The notes below the pieces were generated by a model. It was not told where the DNA came from. It worked only from the letters and a program-made list of their open reading frames with translations, and searched no databases. DNA of 64,000 bases, taken from Bacteroidota bacterium. Lineage in GTDB: Bacteria; Bacteroidota; Bacteroidia; Bacteroidales; UBA12077. Both the position numbers and the translations under genes were made by a program. Positions 29,501-36,786 of the stretch are shown piece by piece (positions within the stretch are counted from its first letter, which is position 1; each line of letters begins with the position of its first letter). Location of the stretch: NCBI GenBank assembly GCA_020444275.1, contig JAHLLG010000006.1, positions 181,036 through 245,035 on the forward strand. Direction: 5' to 3'.

Positions 29501-29857
29501 TGAATTATCTTTTAAGAAGAAATTAATATCAAAGTGGTAAGGATCTTCTGATTTTAATATAGTATAAAAAGGGAAAATCTTTCTGTAAAGGCCATCAAAG
29601 TTTTTAGAATGAAACTCTTTTTTTATCTCTGGATTATTAACAAAGTACTGGATTTTATCCCGGTATAACTTATTGGTTGTTCGAAAAAGGGTTGTAATTT
29701 CCTGGGTTACAATTTCACTCTCCTTCTGAATTTTCCAATCGGTATATTGTTTTTGATTTCTGAGATTTAATGTAAAATAAATGGCACTTAGTAATAGCAG
29801 TACCATCATTACTGCAAGTATTGTTCTATTTTTAAGTTTTCTTTCGAAATTCATCAA
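26579..29857 (-). CDS. Hybrid sensor histidine kinase with three PAS domains and receiver
   Basis: 1092 residues. Transmembrane helices at about 13-28 and 300-320 enclose a Cache-like extracytoplasmic sensor. Three PAS domains follow (about 355-460, 475-590 and 600-715); the first contains a Cys-bearing stretch (KKCFNVFPGPYCHTSECPLN) that is common in PAS domains of this kind. Then HisKA with NLSHEIRTPMNAIIGFSNLL, HATPase_c with GIGISGEKFDMIYDLFRQ and GGTGIGLTIAKK, and a receiver with LVLMDIKMPVMNG and KPI. All phosphorelay residues are intact. Transcribed alone; 167 bases separate it from the next gene. Confidence 0.92.
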   Translation of the reverse strand: MMNFERKLKNRTILAVMMVLLLLSAIYFTLNLRNQKQYTDWKIQKESEIVTQEITTLFRTTNKLYRDKIQYFVNNPEIKKEFHSKNFDGLYRKIFPFYTILKSEDPYHFDINFFLKDNSLALSMETGSSLTNYKAPVNSIVYTTNLNKRKSAGFEYNHSSLCYKIAEPVVYKGEYIGCIEFSIQEKEVIDHLTKNHDILIASVFDAEKLRPEVTENLTSGEQSESFIIHSVSNNSFFNEFSLNTINPGKIKFKDNYYYINILPVDVGFQKEGLEKIIFTQDITNLQNQFQAVLYRSLFITILILASVYLILHFSFNSLIHKFFNLQEALDKKLTSKTREIVKKNAELNQIFNTTGNSMRLIDTDFNILRVNRSFTSMSGISKEDAEGKKCFNVFPGPYCHTSECPLNQIKNGEESVEQDIKKKNKHGKIIPGILNCVAFKGESGEVLGIIEDFKDISKRVDAEEALLRSEQQFSVFMDNLPLGVFIKDEKFRSVYLNKYMDQVHSNENCDHKTPDEIFPTEYAKRVIEEDTRVLNGELLVVEDRLPNKLGEERLYQTHKFRFRSADNSWKIGGVSMDITDKKKTEYKLKVLSNAIQHSPACVIITNLEGRIEIVNPSFTQITGYTPEDVIGKDISLLHSESIETFQDIINTVIDGKDWQGEFQNKKKNGEKYWELASISAVKDDENKITHFVVISEDITSRKRSEKELIDAKEKAEESNRLKTAFLANLSHEIRTPMNAIIGFSNLLLDEDMSYEEKEKLNNLINDNSQNLLKLIDDVIDISKIQSGDIQLNNTTCYLNKLLLDLYVTFSIQIENDTRKDIHLSMNKGSKNKDLSIITDPVRLKQILYNLIENAVKFTTKGFVEFGYSIIEEENKVQFYVIDSGIGISGEKFDMIYDLFRQADESFTREYGGTGIGLTIAKKIVDHLGGEIWVQSTPKQGTNIYFSLPLEKPETKFELSSVDAIQNTFNWQNKVVLVADDIDINYKLIEEILMPTKAKIIWAKDGKEAVDFCLKNDDIDLVLMDIKMPVMNGFEATQKIKEHKKQVKIIGQTAYAHDNDRQKCLNAGFDNYIAKPIKIETLLSTINQVFSQN

Positions 29858-30090
29858 ATCCCTCTCACTGAGTCCATAAAATAAAGTTGCAAATAAAGTA
29901 AAAATATTTGAACTAAAAAATTACGGTTAATAGGTTTGTAATCTTTTTTTCAAGAGTTTAGTCAAAAATATTTATCCATGATGTTAATAAACTTTTTAGC
30001 CGATGCTTAACCAAAAGAAAATCAGTAGATAATAGAAAACATTGTTTTGTTGTAGTAATAACATAAACGTTAAATCAATATGTAATAATT

Positions 30091-30118
30091 TTGTTTTATA
30101 CATTTAATAATTAATTTG
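30091..30118 (+). promoter_or_regulatory. Possible promoter of the C1 peptidase gene
   Basis: TTG at 30091-30093 and TTAATTTG at 30111-30118 match the Bacteroidota -33 and -7 elements in seven of eight -7 positions. The 17-base spacer is about two bases shorter than usual. The ATG follows at 30145. The rest of the 287-base spacer from 29858 shows nothing else. Confidence 0.4.
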
Positions 30119-30144
30119 CACAAAGAAACATAAACATTTAAAAA

Positions 30145-31287
30145 ATGAACATGAAAAAACAGATAATGAAAGCTTTATGGTTGGCGCCACTATTACTCTT
30201 TTCTGCCAGTCTTTGTGGTCAAACGTTACAAGATCAAATTAAAATGATTAAAGAAATTCCTGCAACTTCAGTTAAAGATCAAGCCTTAACAGGAACGTGC
30301 TGGAGCTTTGGAACAACTTCGTTTATTGAATCAGAGCTGATTCGCATGGGTAAAGGCGAATTCGATTTATCGGAAATGTTTACGATCCGTTGTACATACT
30401 TTGATCACGCAAAACAGTACATTAAGTATCATGGTAAAATTAACTTTAGTGCAGGAGCACAGGGTTGGGATATGTTTAATGTCATTCGGGATTATGGTAT
30501 TGTGCCTCAGGAGGCTTATCCCGGATTGCGAATTGATTCAAATCAGCACAACCACATAGAAATGGACCGGGTACTGAAATCAATGGTTGAAACACTGGTC
30601 GCGTTAGATAAATTATCGCCTGTGTGGGAAGATGCCTATAATGGATTGCTTGATGGTTATTTGGGAGAATATCCTAACGAATTTCAATACAAAGGAAAGA
30701 CATATACATCAGAAAGTTTTCGCAACTATTTGGAGATTGATGCATCAGATTACTGGGCTTTAACTTCGTTTAATCATCACCCATACTATTCGGAGTATGT
30801 TTTCGAATCGCCAGATAACTGGTCTAATGGAATACTAAAAAATGTTCCGTTAAATGATTTGACAGAAATAATTACGCATGCATTGAAAAACGGCTACTCT
30901 GTTGTTTGGTCAAGCGATGTAAGCGATCCTGGGTTTAATCATAAAAAAGGACTTGCCATTGTTCCTGAAAAAGACTGGGATGATATGGACGAAACAGAAA
31001 AGCAAGAGGTATTTAATCAGGTTGTTAAGCAAAAGGAAATAACTCCGGAAATGCATCAGGAAGGATATCTTAATTACGAAACAACAGATGATCATTTGAT
31101 GCATATTGTGGGCTTGGCAAAAGACAAAAACGGAACAACATATTATAAAGTTAAGAATTCGTGGGGACAAGAGAGTAACGAGCTGGGAGGATATTTTTAT
31201 GCTTCCGAAGCGTATGTTAAATTAAGAACCATGAGTATTGCTGTGCATAAAGATGCTGTTCCTAAAAAGATAGCGGAAAAATTTTAA
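30145..31287 (+). CDS. Secreted C1 family (bleomycin hydrolase-type) cysteine peptidase
   Basis: 380 residues with a signal peptide (cleavage near SLCGQ). The papain-type catalytic residues are visible: Cys in ALTGTCWSFGTTSFIESE near residue 53, His in TTDDHLMHIVGLAKD near residue 328, and Asn in YKVKNSWGQES. The arrangement, with an early Gln before the Cys (VKDQ), matches aminopeptidase C/bleomycin hydrolase-like enzymes, which in Bacteroidota are often exported. The next gene follows after 10 bases, so a two-gene transcript with the PagL-like gene is likely. An alternative ATG two codons downstream makes no real difference. Confidence 0.9.
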   Translation: MNMKKQIMKALWLAPLLLFSASLCGQTLQDQIKMIKEIPATSVKDQALTGTCWSFGTTSFIESELIRMGKGEFDLSEMFTIRCTYFDHAKQYIKYHGKINFSAGAQGWDMFNVIRDYGIVPQEAYPGLRIDSNQHNHIEMDRVLKSMVETLVALDKLSPVWEDAYNGLLDGYLGEYPNEFQYKGKTYTSESFRNYLEIDASDYWALTSFNHHPYYSEYVFESPDNWSNGILKNVPLNDLTEIITHALKNGYSVVWSSDVSDPGFNHKKGLAIVPEKDWDDMDETEKQEVFNQVVKQKEITPEMHQEGYLNYETTDDHLMHIVGLAKDKNGTTYYKVKNSWGQESNELGGYFYASEAYVKLRTMSIAVHKDAVPKKIAEKF

Positions 31288-31297
31288 AACGATTTAA

Positions 31298-32383
31298 ATG
31301 ATCAGGAGTTGTTTTCTGGTTTTATGGTATTTCATTATTACAATTGGTAGTATACAAGGGCAAGATGAAACAAAAAACCCTGTGAGTCTTGCCCTTAAAC
31401 CACACTATGGGTTAATTCTGAATCACTCAAGCAAAGTTGAGCACCTCACACATACCAACCCGTTTGGTGTTGAACTGGAATATTCCTGGTTGATGTTAAA
31501 AGATAAAAACTGGCGTCAGTGCAATTGTTATTCCAAAACCGGCATATCTTTTTTATACGTAAACTACGACAATCCTGAAATTGTAGGCAGTTCGTATAAT
31601 CTGATTGTATTTGCCGAGCCTTTTTTGATACGTAGAGACAAATTCTTGCTTTCCACAAGAATGGGCGTAGGTGCAAGCTTTTTAGATCATGTTTACGATG
31701 AGCAGGAAAATCCTGACAACACCTTTTTTTCAACTCCACTGAGTTTTATTATTCATCTCGATTTAAATACTTACTATAGATTAACTGATCAGTATAGTTT
31801 AATTGTTTTTGCAAAATATAATCATATTTCTAACGGGGGCATAAAGAAACCGAACTATGGCATGAACTTTCCGATGTTCGGCATTGGGCTAAATTATTAT
31901 CCTGCAAAACAGATTGTATTTCCGGATCGTAAGAAAAAAGAATATTCACCTGAACTGTTTTACAACTTGTATTCTTTTGGTATGATTAAAAAAATTGAAA
32001 AGGATGATACGTACCCTGAAAAGAACACGTTCAACTTTGGTTTTTACGGAGTAGTTGGTAGAACGGTTTCTTTGCTGAATGCATTTAGTGCTGGTGCCGA
32101 ATACTATTATGATGCAGGTGCAAAAGAGGAATTATCAAGAATAAACTCTGATGATGATTTTCAAAAAGTGTCAGCTCTTATTGGTCATCATTTGTTATTC
32201 GGGAAGTTTGATTTTTCGCAATATTGGGGAACGTATTTGTATGCTCAGGATAAACCGGCAAATTTTTACCAGAGATATTCATTAACATATGCATTTTACG
32301 ATCAGATTCTTGCTGGTGTAACCCTAAAAGCTCATGGTGATGTTGCAGACAGTTTTCAAATCTTATTAGGCATTTCACTTTAA
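31298..32383 (+). CDS. PagL-like lipid A 3-O-deacylase/acyloxyacyl hydrolase family protein
   Basis: 361 residues with a signal peptide (cleavage near IQGQ). The region around 170-190 contains KYNHISNGGIKKPNYGMNFP, which matches the PagL active-site motif His-x-Ser-Asn, including the catalytic His and Ser. In PagL the third member, a Glu, lies 14 residues after the His; here that position is Asn, if the alignment has no gap. The protein is about twice the length of PagL: a C-terminal half of about 150 residues, itself rich in beta-strand-like sequence, follows. It is probably an outer-membrane barrel. Activity on lipid A is inference. Confidence 0.75.
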   Translation: MIRSCFLVLWYFIITIGSIQGQDETKNPVSLALKPHYGLILNHSSKVEHLTHTNPFGVELEYSWLMLKDKNWRQCNCYSKTGISFLYVNYDNPEIVGSSYNLIVFAEPFLIRRDKFLLSTRMGVGASFLDHVYDEQENPDNTFFSTPLSFIIHLDLNTYYRLTDQYSLIVFAKYNHISNGGIKKPNYGMNFPMFGIGLNYYPAKQIVFPDRKKKEYSPELFYNLYSFGMIKKIEKDDTYPEKNTFNFGFYGVVGRTVSLLNAFSAGAEYYYDAGAKEELSRINSDDDFQKVSALIGHHLLFGKFDFSQYWGTYLYAQDKPANFYQRYSLTYAFYDQILAGVTLKAHGDVADSFQILLGISL

Positions 32384-32698
32384 TAAAATAATAATACTTT
32401 TTCCCATCACGTTTTCCAAAAATTGCATTAAAACAGATGAAGATTAATGCAATTTCATAAAAATGAGATTACTCAATCTTACATCAGCTTACTGATAGCC
32501 AAGGGGGATTATGGTGTAAGTTTCCATTTATTGGGCATAGAGAAAAATCAATAAGCATATTCGCAAAGACTAAAAAATCAATTCATTAAAACATTCTACT
32601 ACCTGATGTGTTACATTTATTGATGTACCAAATGAACGATATCTAAAATAATTAGAAATATAGGTTAACGCCGATAAATATTTAATTAGGAGAAAATT
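32384..32698. other. 315-base spacer without a gene
   Basis: AT-rich, with no convincing reading frame and no strong hairpin. Its first 50 bases (32380-32435) resemble the stretch at 34657-34713 upstream of the ferritin-VIT gene, and GATGTGTTACATTT occurs both here (near 32606) and near 34645. A rare clear Shine-Dalgarno site, AGGAGA, lies at 32688-32693 before the oxidoreductase ATG. Confidence 0.5.
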
Positions 32699-33700
32699 AT
32701 GAAACAAACAAGAACGATAGTTTTAAAAAGCAGACCTAAAGGAAAACCTGAGTTAACAGATTTTGAGTTTAGCACTTCAGAAATAAATGAATTAAAAGAA
32801 GGAGAAGTTTTATTAAGTACTAAATATGTTTCTGTAGACCCGTATTTAAGAGGAAGAATGAGTGATGCCCCATCTTATATTCCACCATTTGAACTGAATA
32901 AGCCATTGGCATCCGGAATTATTGCCGAAGTTTTAGAATCAAAGAGCAGTGACTTTCCTGCAGGAACATACGTGGTTGGGATGTTGCAATGGAAAGAAAA
33001 ACAAGTAGCTAAAACAGATGGACTTCTTAAAGTAGATCCTGACAAAGCACCACTTTCTGCCTACCTTGGAATTTTGGGTATGACAGGCCTTACTGCCTAT
33101 TTTGGACTAACTGAAATTGGAAAACCTAAAAAAGGAGAAACCTTACTTGTAACCGGAGCAGCAGGAGCTGTAGGTAGTGTTGTGGGACAAATTGGTAAAA
33201 TACTTGGATTGAAAGTTGTAGGTATTGCAGGAACAGATGAAAAAGTGAAAATGCTTAAATCTGAGTTCGGTTTTGATCAGGCAATTAATTACAAAACTAC
33301 CGAAAACATGTCTGAATCCATTGCTAACGCATGCCCCGAAGGTGTAGATATTTATTTTGACAATGTTGGAGGTGAAATCTCTGATGCTGCATTATTTAAC
33401 ATTAATAAGTTCTCACGAACTGTTAACTGTGGAGCGATTTCGGTATACAATAATACCACCCCTCCAAAAAGCATCAGTGTGCATCCTTTCCTGATAAAGA
33501 AAAGCTCTTCTATGCAGGGTTTCGTGATTAGCGATTTTACAGATAAACATCCTGAAGGAATGAAACAATTAACAGAATGGTTAAGTCAGGACAAATTAAA
33601 ATATACAGAAACTATAAGAGATGGATTCGAAATGATTCCACAAGCTTTTTTAGATCTTTTTGAAGGAAAGAATAAAGGAAAAATGATAGTAAAATTGTAA
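32699..33700 (+). CDS. NADP-dependent oxidoreductase, MDR family (CurA-like)
   Basis: 333 residues of the zinc-independent medium-chain dehydrogenase family that includes leukotriene B4 dehydrogenase and E. coli CurA. The N-terminus (RTIVLKSRPKGKPELTDFEF) and VSVDPYLRGRMSD are typical, and the Rossmann fold shows TGAAGAVGSVVGQIGKILGL near 150-170, then YFDNVGGEISD. Such enzymes reduce carbon-carbon double bonds of enones or curcumin-like compounds with NADPH. It is 16 bases upstream of a DJ-1/PfpI protein, so the pair may act together in detoxifying reactive carbonyls; that is inference. Confidence 0.9.
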   Translation: MKQTRTIVLKSRPKGKPELTDFEFSTSEINELKEGEVLLSTKYVSVDPYLRGRMSDAPSYIPPFELNKPLASGIIAEVLESKSSDFPAGTYVVGMLQWKEKQVAKTDGLLKVDPDKAPLSAYLGILGMTGLTAYFGLTEIGKPKKGETLLVTGAAGAVGSVVGQIGKILGLKVVGIAGTDEKVKMLKSEFGFDQAINYKTTENMSESIANACPEGVDIYFDNVGGEISDAALFNINKFSRTVNCGAISVYNNTTPPKSISVHPFLIKKSSSMQGFVISDFTDKHPEGMKQLTEWLSQDKLKYTETIRDGFEMIPQAFLDLFEGKNKGKMIVKL

Positions 33701-33716
33701 TTAAAACAGGAAAAAA

Positions 33717-34493
33717 ATGAAATTATCTTATGTATTAGCACTGGTTTTAAGTTTAAGTAGTTTAACTGCTAATAGCCAGTCTGTAAAAACTAGCAGCCAG
33801 CAAAATGCAGATCAATTAAAGGTTTTATTTGTATTAACCTCTCATGATGAAATGGGAAACACTGGAGAAAAAACCGGGTTTTGGTTGGAAGAATTTGCAG
33901 CTCCTTATTACACTCTACTTGACAAGGGAGTAAAAATTACTGTGGCATCTCCAAGGGGAGGAAAAGCTCCTATAGATCCAAGAAGTAAAGCAGAAGCAAG
34001 CCAAACGGATGCTACCAGGCGTTTCAATAAAGATAAGGAAGTACAAGAAATCATTCATAACACAGTTAAACTGGAAGATGTGAAAGCCGAAGATTTTGAT
34101 GCTGTATTTTATCCGGGTGGTCATGGTCCACTCTGGGATCTAGTTGAAAATGAAACTTCTGTTGCTTTGATCGAAGCCTTCAATAACCAGGAAAAACCAA
34201 TGGCTTTTGTATGTCATGCACCAGCAGTTCTTAAGAACGTAAAGGATGAAAACAGCCAACTTTTAATTAAAGGGAAAAAAGTAACTGGTTTCTCAAATAC
34301 AGAGGAAGAAGCAGCGCAATTGACAAATGTGGTCCCGTTTTTATTGGAAGATATGCTCAAAGAAAATGGAGGAATTTATTCTAAAGCACCTAAATGGACT
34401 GTAAATGTGGTTAGAGATGGTAATTTAATTACGGGCCAAAATCCTGCTTCCTCCGAAAAAGCTGCTGAGAACCTATACCAATTGCTCAAGTAA
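33717..34493 (+). CDS. Exported DJ-1/PfpI (Hsp31-like) family protein
   Basis: 258 residues with a signal peptide (cleavage near LTANSQ). The mature part has the class-I-amidotransferase-like fold: LFVLTSHDEMGNTGEKTGFW, DAVFYPGGHGPLWDL with Glu/Gly turn, and the nucleophile elbow AFVCHAPAVL, whose Cys-His pair is near 168-169. The family includes protein/glyoxal deglycases, glyoxalase III and Hsp31 chaperones. Export is unusual for the deglycase type but occurs in Bacteroidota. It is co-transcribed with the preceding oxidoreductase and ends in a terminator. Confidence 0.88.
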   Translation: MKLSYVLALVLSLSSLTANSQSVKTSSQQNADQLKVLFVLTSHDEMGNTGEKTGFWLEEFAAPYYTLLDKGVKITVASPRGGKAPIDPRSKAEASQTDATRRFNKDKEVQEIIHNTVKLEDVKAEDFDAVFYPGGHGPLWDLVENETSVALIEAFNNQEKPMAFVCHAPAVLKNVKDENSQLLIKGKKVTGFSNTEEEAAQLTNVVPFLLEDMLKENGGIYSKAPKWTVNVVRDGNLITGQNPASSEKAAENLYQLLK

Positions 34494-34509
34494 ACAAAAA
34501 ACGTTAATT

Positions 34510-34542
34510 GAAAGCCTGTAAATGCAAATGTTACGGGCTTTC
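34510..34542 (+). terminator. Terminator of the oxidoreductase/DJ-1 pair
   Basis: GAAAGCCTGTAA (34510-34521) pairs with TTACGGGCTTTC (34531-34542), with one G-U pair and a 9-base loop. A short T-rich stretch follows. It lies 17 bases after the stop codon. Confidence 0.75.
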
Positions 34543-34695
34543 TTGTTAATTGCATTATACTCCATTAAAAAATAGATGAGATGAACTGGAACAGTTACTT
34601 TTAAATAGATTGTATTGTGCGGTTGATAGCAGGAATCTTTTAGGATGTGTTACATTTTATTAAAATAATAAAACAGTATTTACCATCACTTTTTC

Positions 34696-34703
34696 TAACT
34701 TTG
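34696..34703 (+). promoter_or_regulatory. -7 box of the ferritin-VIT gene
   Basis: TAACTTTG is a full match to the Bacteroidota TAnnTTTG element, 24 bases before the ATG at 34728. No clear TTG is found at the -33 position. A start near 34710 would give a short leader. Confidence 0.6.
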
Positions 34704-34727
34704 CATAAACACAATTCCTAATACTCA

Positions 34728-35606
34728 ATGCAAAAGAAACAACTAACACAGCAACAAATTAAATTGATTAAAGGTTTTCAGAAGAACGAAATTACTGAAT
34801 ACTATATCTATTCAAGGTTATCGCGTAAAATAAAAAATGAAGAGAATGCTGAAACATTAAAAAGAATTGGCGATGATGAAATGCGCCATTACATGTTTTG
34901 GAAAGAGTATAGCGGTGCCGATGTAAAACCAAACCGATGGAAAGTATTTAAGTTTTACTGGATAGCAAGGTTTCTTGGTATTACCTTCGGAATAAAGCTG
35001 ATGGAAAAAGGTGAAGAGGGTGCCCAGGAAGCGTATAAAAAGGCTTGCGAATTTATACCAGAGGCAAAACAAATTGTTGAGGATGAGGATGATCATGAAA
35101 AACAGCTGATTGATATGTTGCAGGAGAAGAAGCTGGAATACGTCGGGTCTATTGTATTAGGCTTAAACGATGCTTTGGTTGAGCTTACAGGAACACTTGC
35201 CGGATTAACTTTTGCCTTGCAGAATACACATCTTATTGCCATTGCAGGTTTAATTACTGGAATCGCAGCATCGTTCTCTATGGCAGCATCAGAGTATTTA
35301 TCTACAAAGCATGAGGGAGGTGAAAATGCATTATCTTCTTCGGTATATACCGGGTTGGCCTATATCGTAACCGTTGTCGTTTTAATTCTTCCGTATGCGC
35401 TGTTTACAAATTATTTAGTGTGTTTGGCTTTAACCATGTCATTTGCTATCCTGATTATTCTGTTCTTTAATTATTATATTTCAGTTGCGAAAGATCTGAA
35501 TTTCAAAAAGCGTTTTTGGGAGATGTTTACCATTAGCATGGGGGTAGCAGCCTTCACATTTGGTATTGGATACCTAATTAGAGTATTTTTAGGTGTGGAT
35601 GTTTAA
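34728..35606 (+). CDS. Ferritin-like domain fused to VIT1/CCC1 iron/manganese transporter
   Basis: 292 residues. The first 130 form a rubrerythrin-like four-helix domain with metal-ligand helices NEITEYYIYSRLSRKIKNEE, DDEMRHYMFWKE and VEDEDDHEKQLIDML. The rest is a VIT1/CCC1 membrane domain with VGSIVLGLNDALVELTGTLA near 137-156 and GIAASFSMAASEYLSTK near 187-204, the latter the family signature. Such fusions (MbfA-like) export ferrous iron or manganese, with the ferritin domain sensing or delivering the metal. The terminal helices reach the end of the protein. It has its own promoter. The next gene, a kinase, starts 14 bases later and may be co-transcribed. Confidence 0.9.
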   Translation: MQKKQLTQQQIKLIKGFQKNEITEYYIYSRLSRKIKNEENAETLKRIGDDEMRHYMFWKEYSGADVKPNRWKVFKFYWIARFLGITFGIKLMEKGEEGAQEAYKKACEFIPEAKQIVEDEDDHEKQLIDMLQEKKLEYVGSIVLGLNDALVELTGTLAGLTFALQNTHLIAIAGLITGIAASFSMAASEYLSTKHEGGENALSSSVYTGLAYIVTVVVLILPYALFTNYLVCLALTMSFAILIILFFNYYISVAKDLNFKKRFWEMFTISMGVAAFTFGIGYLIRVFLGVDV

Positions 35607-35620
35607 AAAATTAATAGATT

Positions 35621-36736
35621 ATGGAGAAGTTATTTGGTGCAGGAGAAGAAAAGTTTAAGCAGCTTATTAAAAATTCGTTCGACATGATTGTGTTATTGGA
35701 TGCCAATGGTGTACAAAAATATGTAAGTGAATCATGCGAAAAGATCTTAGGATTTAAACAGGAAGAGCTGATGAATATTTCTGTTATTGAGGAGATGCTT
35801 CATCCTGACGATCAGCAGAAAGTATTACAAGGTTTTAAGGATATTCTGAATAAAACAGCCTATGGTGGAACCCAGTACAGGCATCGTCATAAGAATGGCA
35901 ATTGGGTTTATCTTGAAGCATTTGGTACAAACCAGCTCGATAATCCTGAACTCAGATCGGTTGTGTTAAATGTTCGCGATATTACCGAGCGAAAAAAAGC
36001 AGAAACTGCTTTGCTGGAGAGCGAAAAACAACTTAAAGAATTAAATGCTACAAAAGATCGGTTTTTCTCAATTATAGCGCACGATTTAAAATCTCCATTT
36101 AACAGTATTGTTGGGTTTTGTAACCTTTTACAAAAAGAGATTGAAGATGACAATTACCAGGCAGTAAGTAAGTACGTCAAAATAATTAGAAAGTCGTCTC
36201 AAAAAGCAATGGATTTGCTTGCAAACCTGTTGATTTGGTCTCAGGCTCAAACCGGAAGGCTCGAATTTAATCCGGAGTATTTTGAATTGGTTGCATCAAT
36301 TAAAGAAGCTATGGATTTACTGGGCGATGCTGCTTATCAGAAATCCATAACAATAGACTACGAACTGCCTAAAGAAATCCCGGTTTATGCCGACAAAGAA
36401 ATGATAAATTCTGTTTTAAGAAACTTACTATCGAATGCAATTAAGTTTACTTATCCGAACGGTAAGATTTTAGTTAAAGCCAAAGTGAAGAATAATCAGC
36501 TAATTGTTTCTGTTAAAGATAATGGTACGGGAATAAATCAAGAGGATATTACAAAACTCTTTAAAATTGAAGATAGTTATTCAACATCAGGAACAAATTG
36601 GGAAACAGGAACTGGACTGGGATTAATTTTATGTAAGGATTTTGTTGAAATGCACAACGGTAAAATTTGGGTAGAAAGTGAAAAGGAAAAAGGCAGTACA
36701 TTCTATTTCTCAATCCCTAATTTACCGAATGAGTAA
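35621..36736 (+). CDS. Soluble PAS-HisKA-HATPase histidine kinase
   Basis: 371 residues, with no membrane segment. The PAS domain occupies about 8-125 (KNSFDMIVLLDANGVQKYVS, ending in VLNVRDITERKKAE). The dimerisation helix has the H-box FFSIIAHDLKSPFNSIVGFCN near residue 150, and the ATPase domain has NLLSNAIKFTYPNGKI, VKDNGTGINQEDI and a G2 box GTGLGLILCKDF. No receiver or response regulator is adjacent. Its position directly after the metal transporter suggests a shared transcript, but a functional link is speculative. Confidence 0.9.
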   Translation: MEKLFGAGEEKFKQLIKNSFDMIVLLDANGVQKYVSESCEKILGFKQEELMNISVIEEMLHPDDQQKVLQGFKDILNKTAYGGTQYRHRHKNGNWVYLEAFGTNQLDNPELRSVVLNVRDITERKKAETALLESEKQLKELNATKDRFFSIIAHDLKSPFNSIVGFCNLLQKEIEDDNYQAVSKYVKIIRKSSQKAMDLLANLLIWSQAQTGRLEFNPEYFELVASIKEAMDLLGDAAYQKSITIDYELPKEIPVYADKEMINSVLRNLLSNAIKFTYPNGKILVKAKVKNNQLIVSVKDNGTGINQEDITKLFKIEDSYSTSGTNWETGTGLGLILCKDFVEMHNGKIWVESEKEKGSTFYFSIPNLPNE

Positions 36737-36786
36737 TTCTTGCCGGCTGTTTTTGTATATTTACTGGTTTTAAAAGATGAATTATA

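Noticed and set aside
13236..29857. Large hybrid kinases as hybrid two-component one-protein regulators
   Set aside because: Both end at the receiver; neither carries an AraC-type DNA-binding domain or the beta-propeller sensor of that family.
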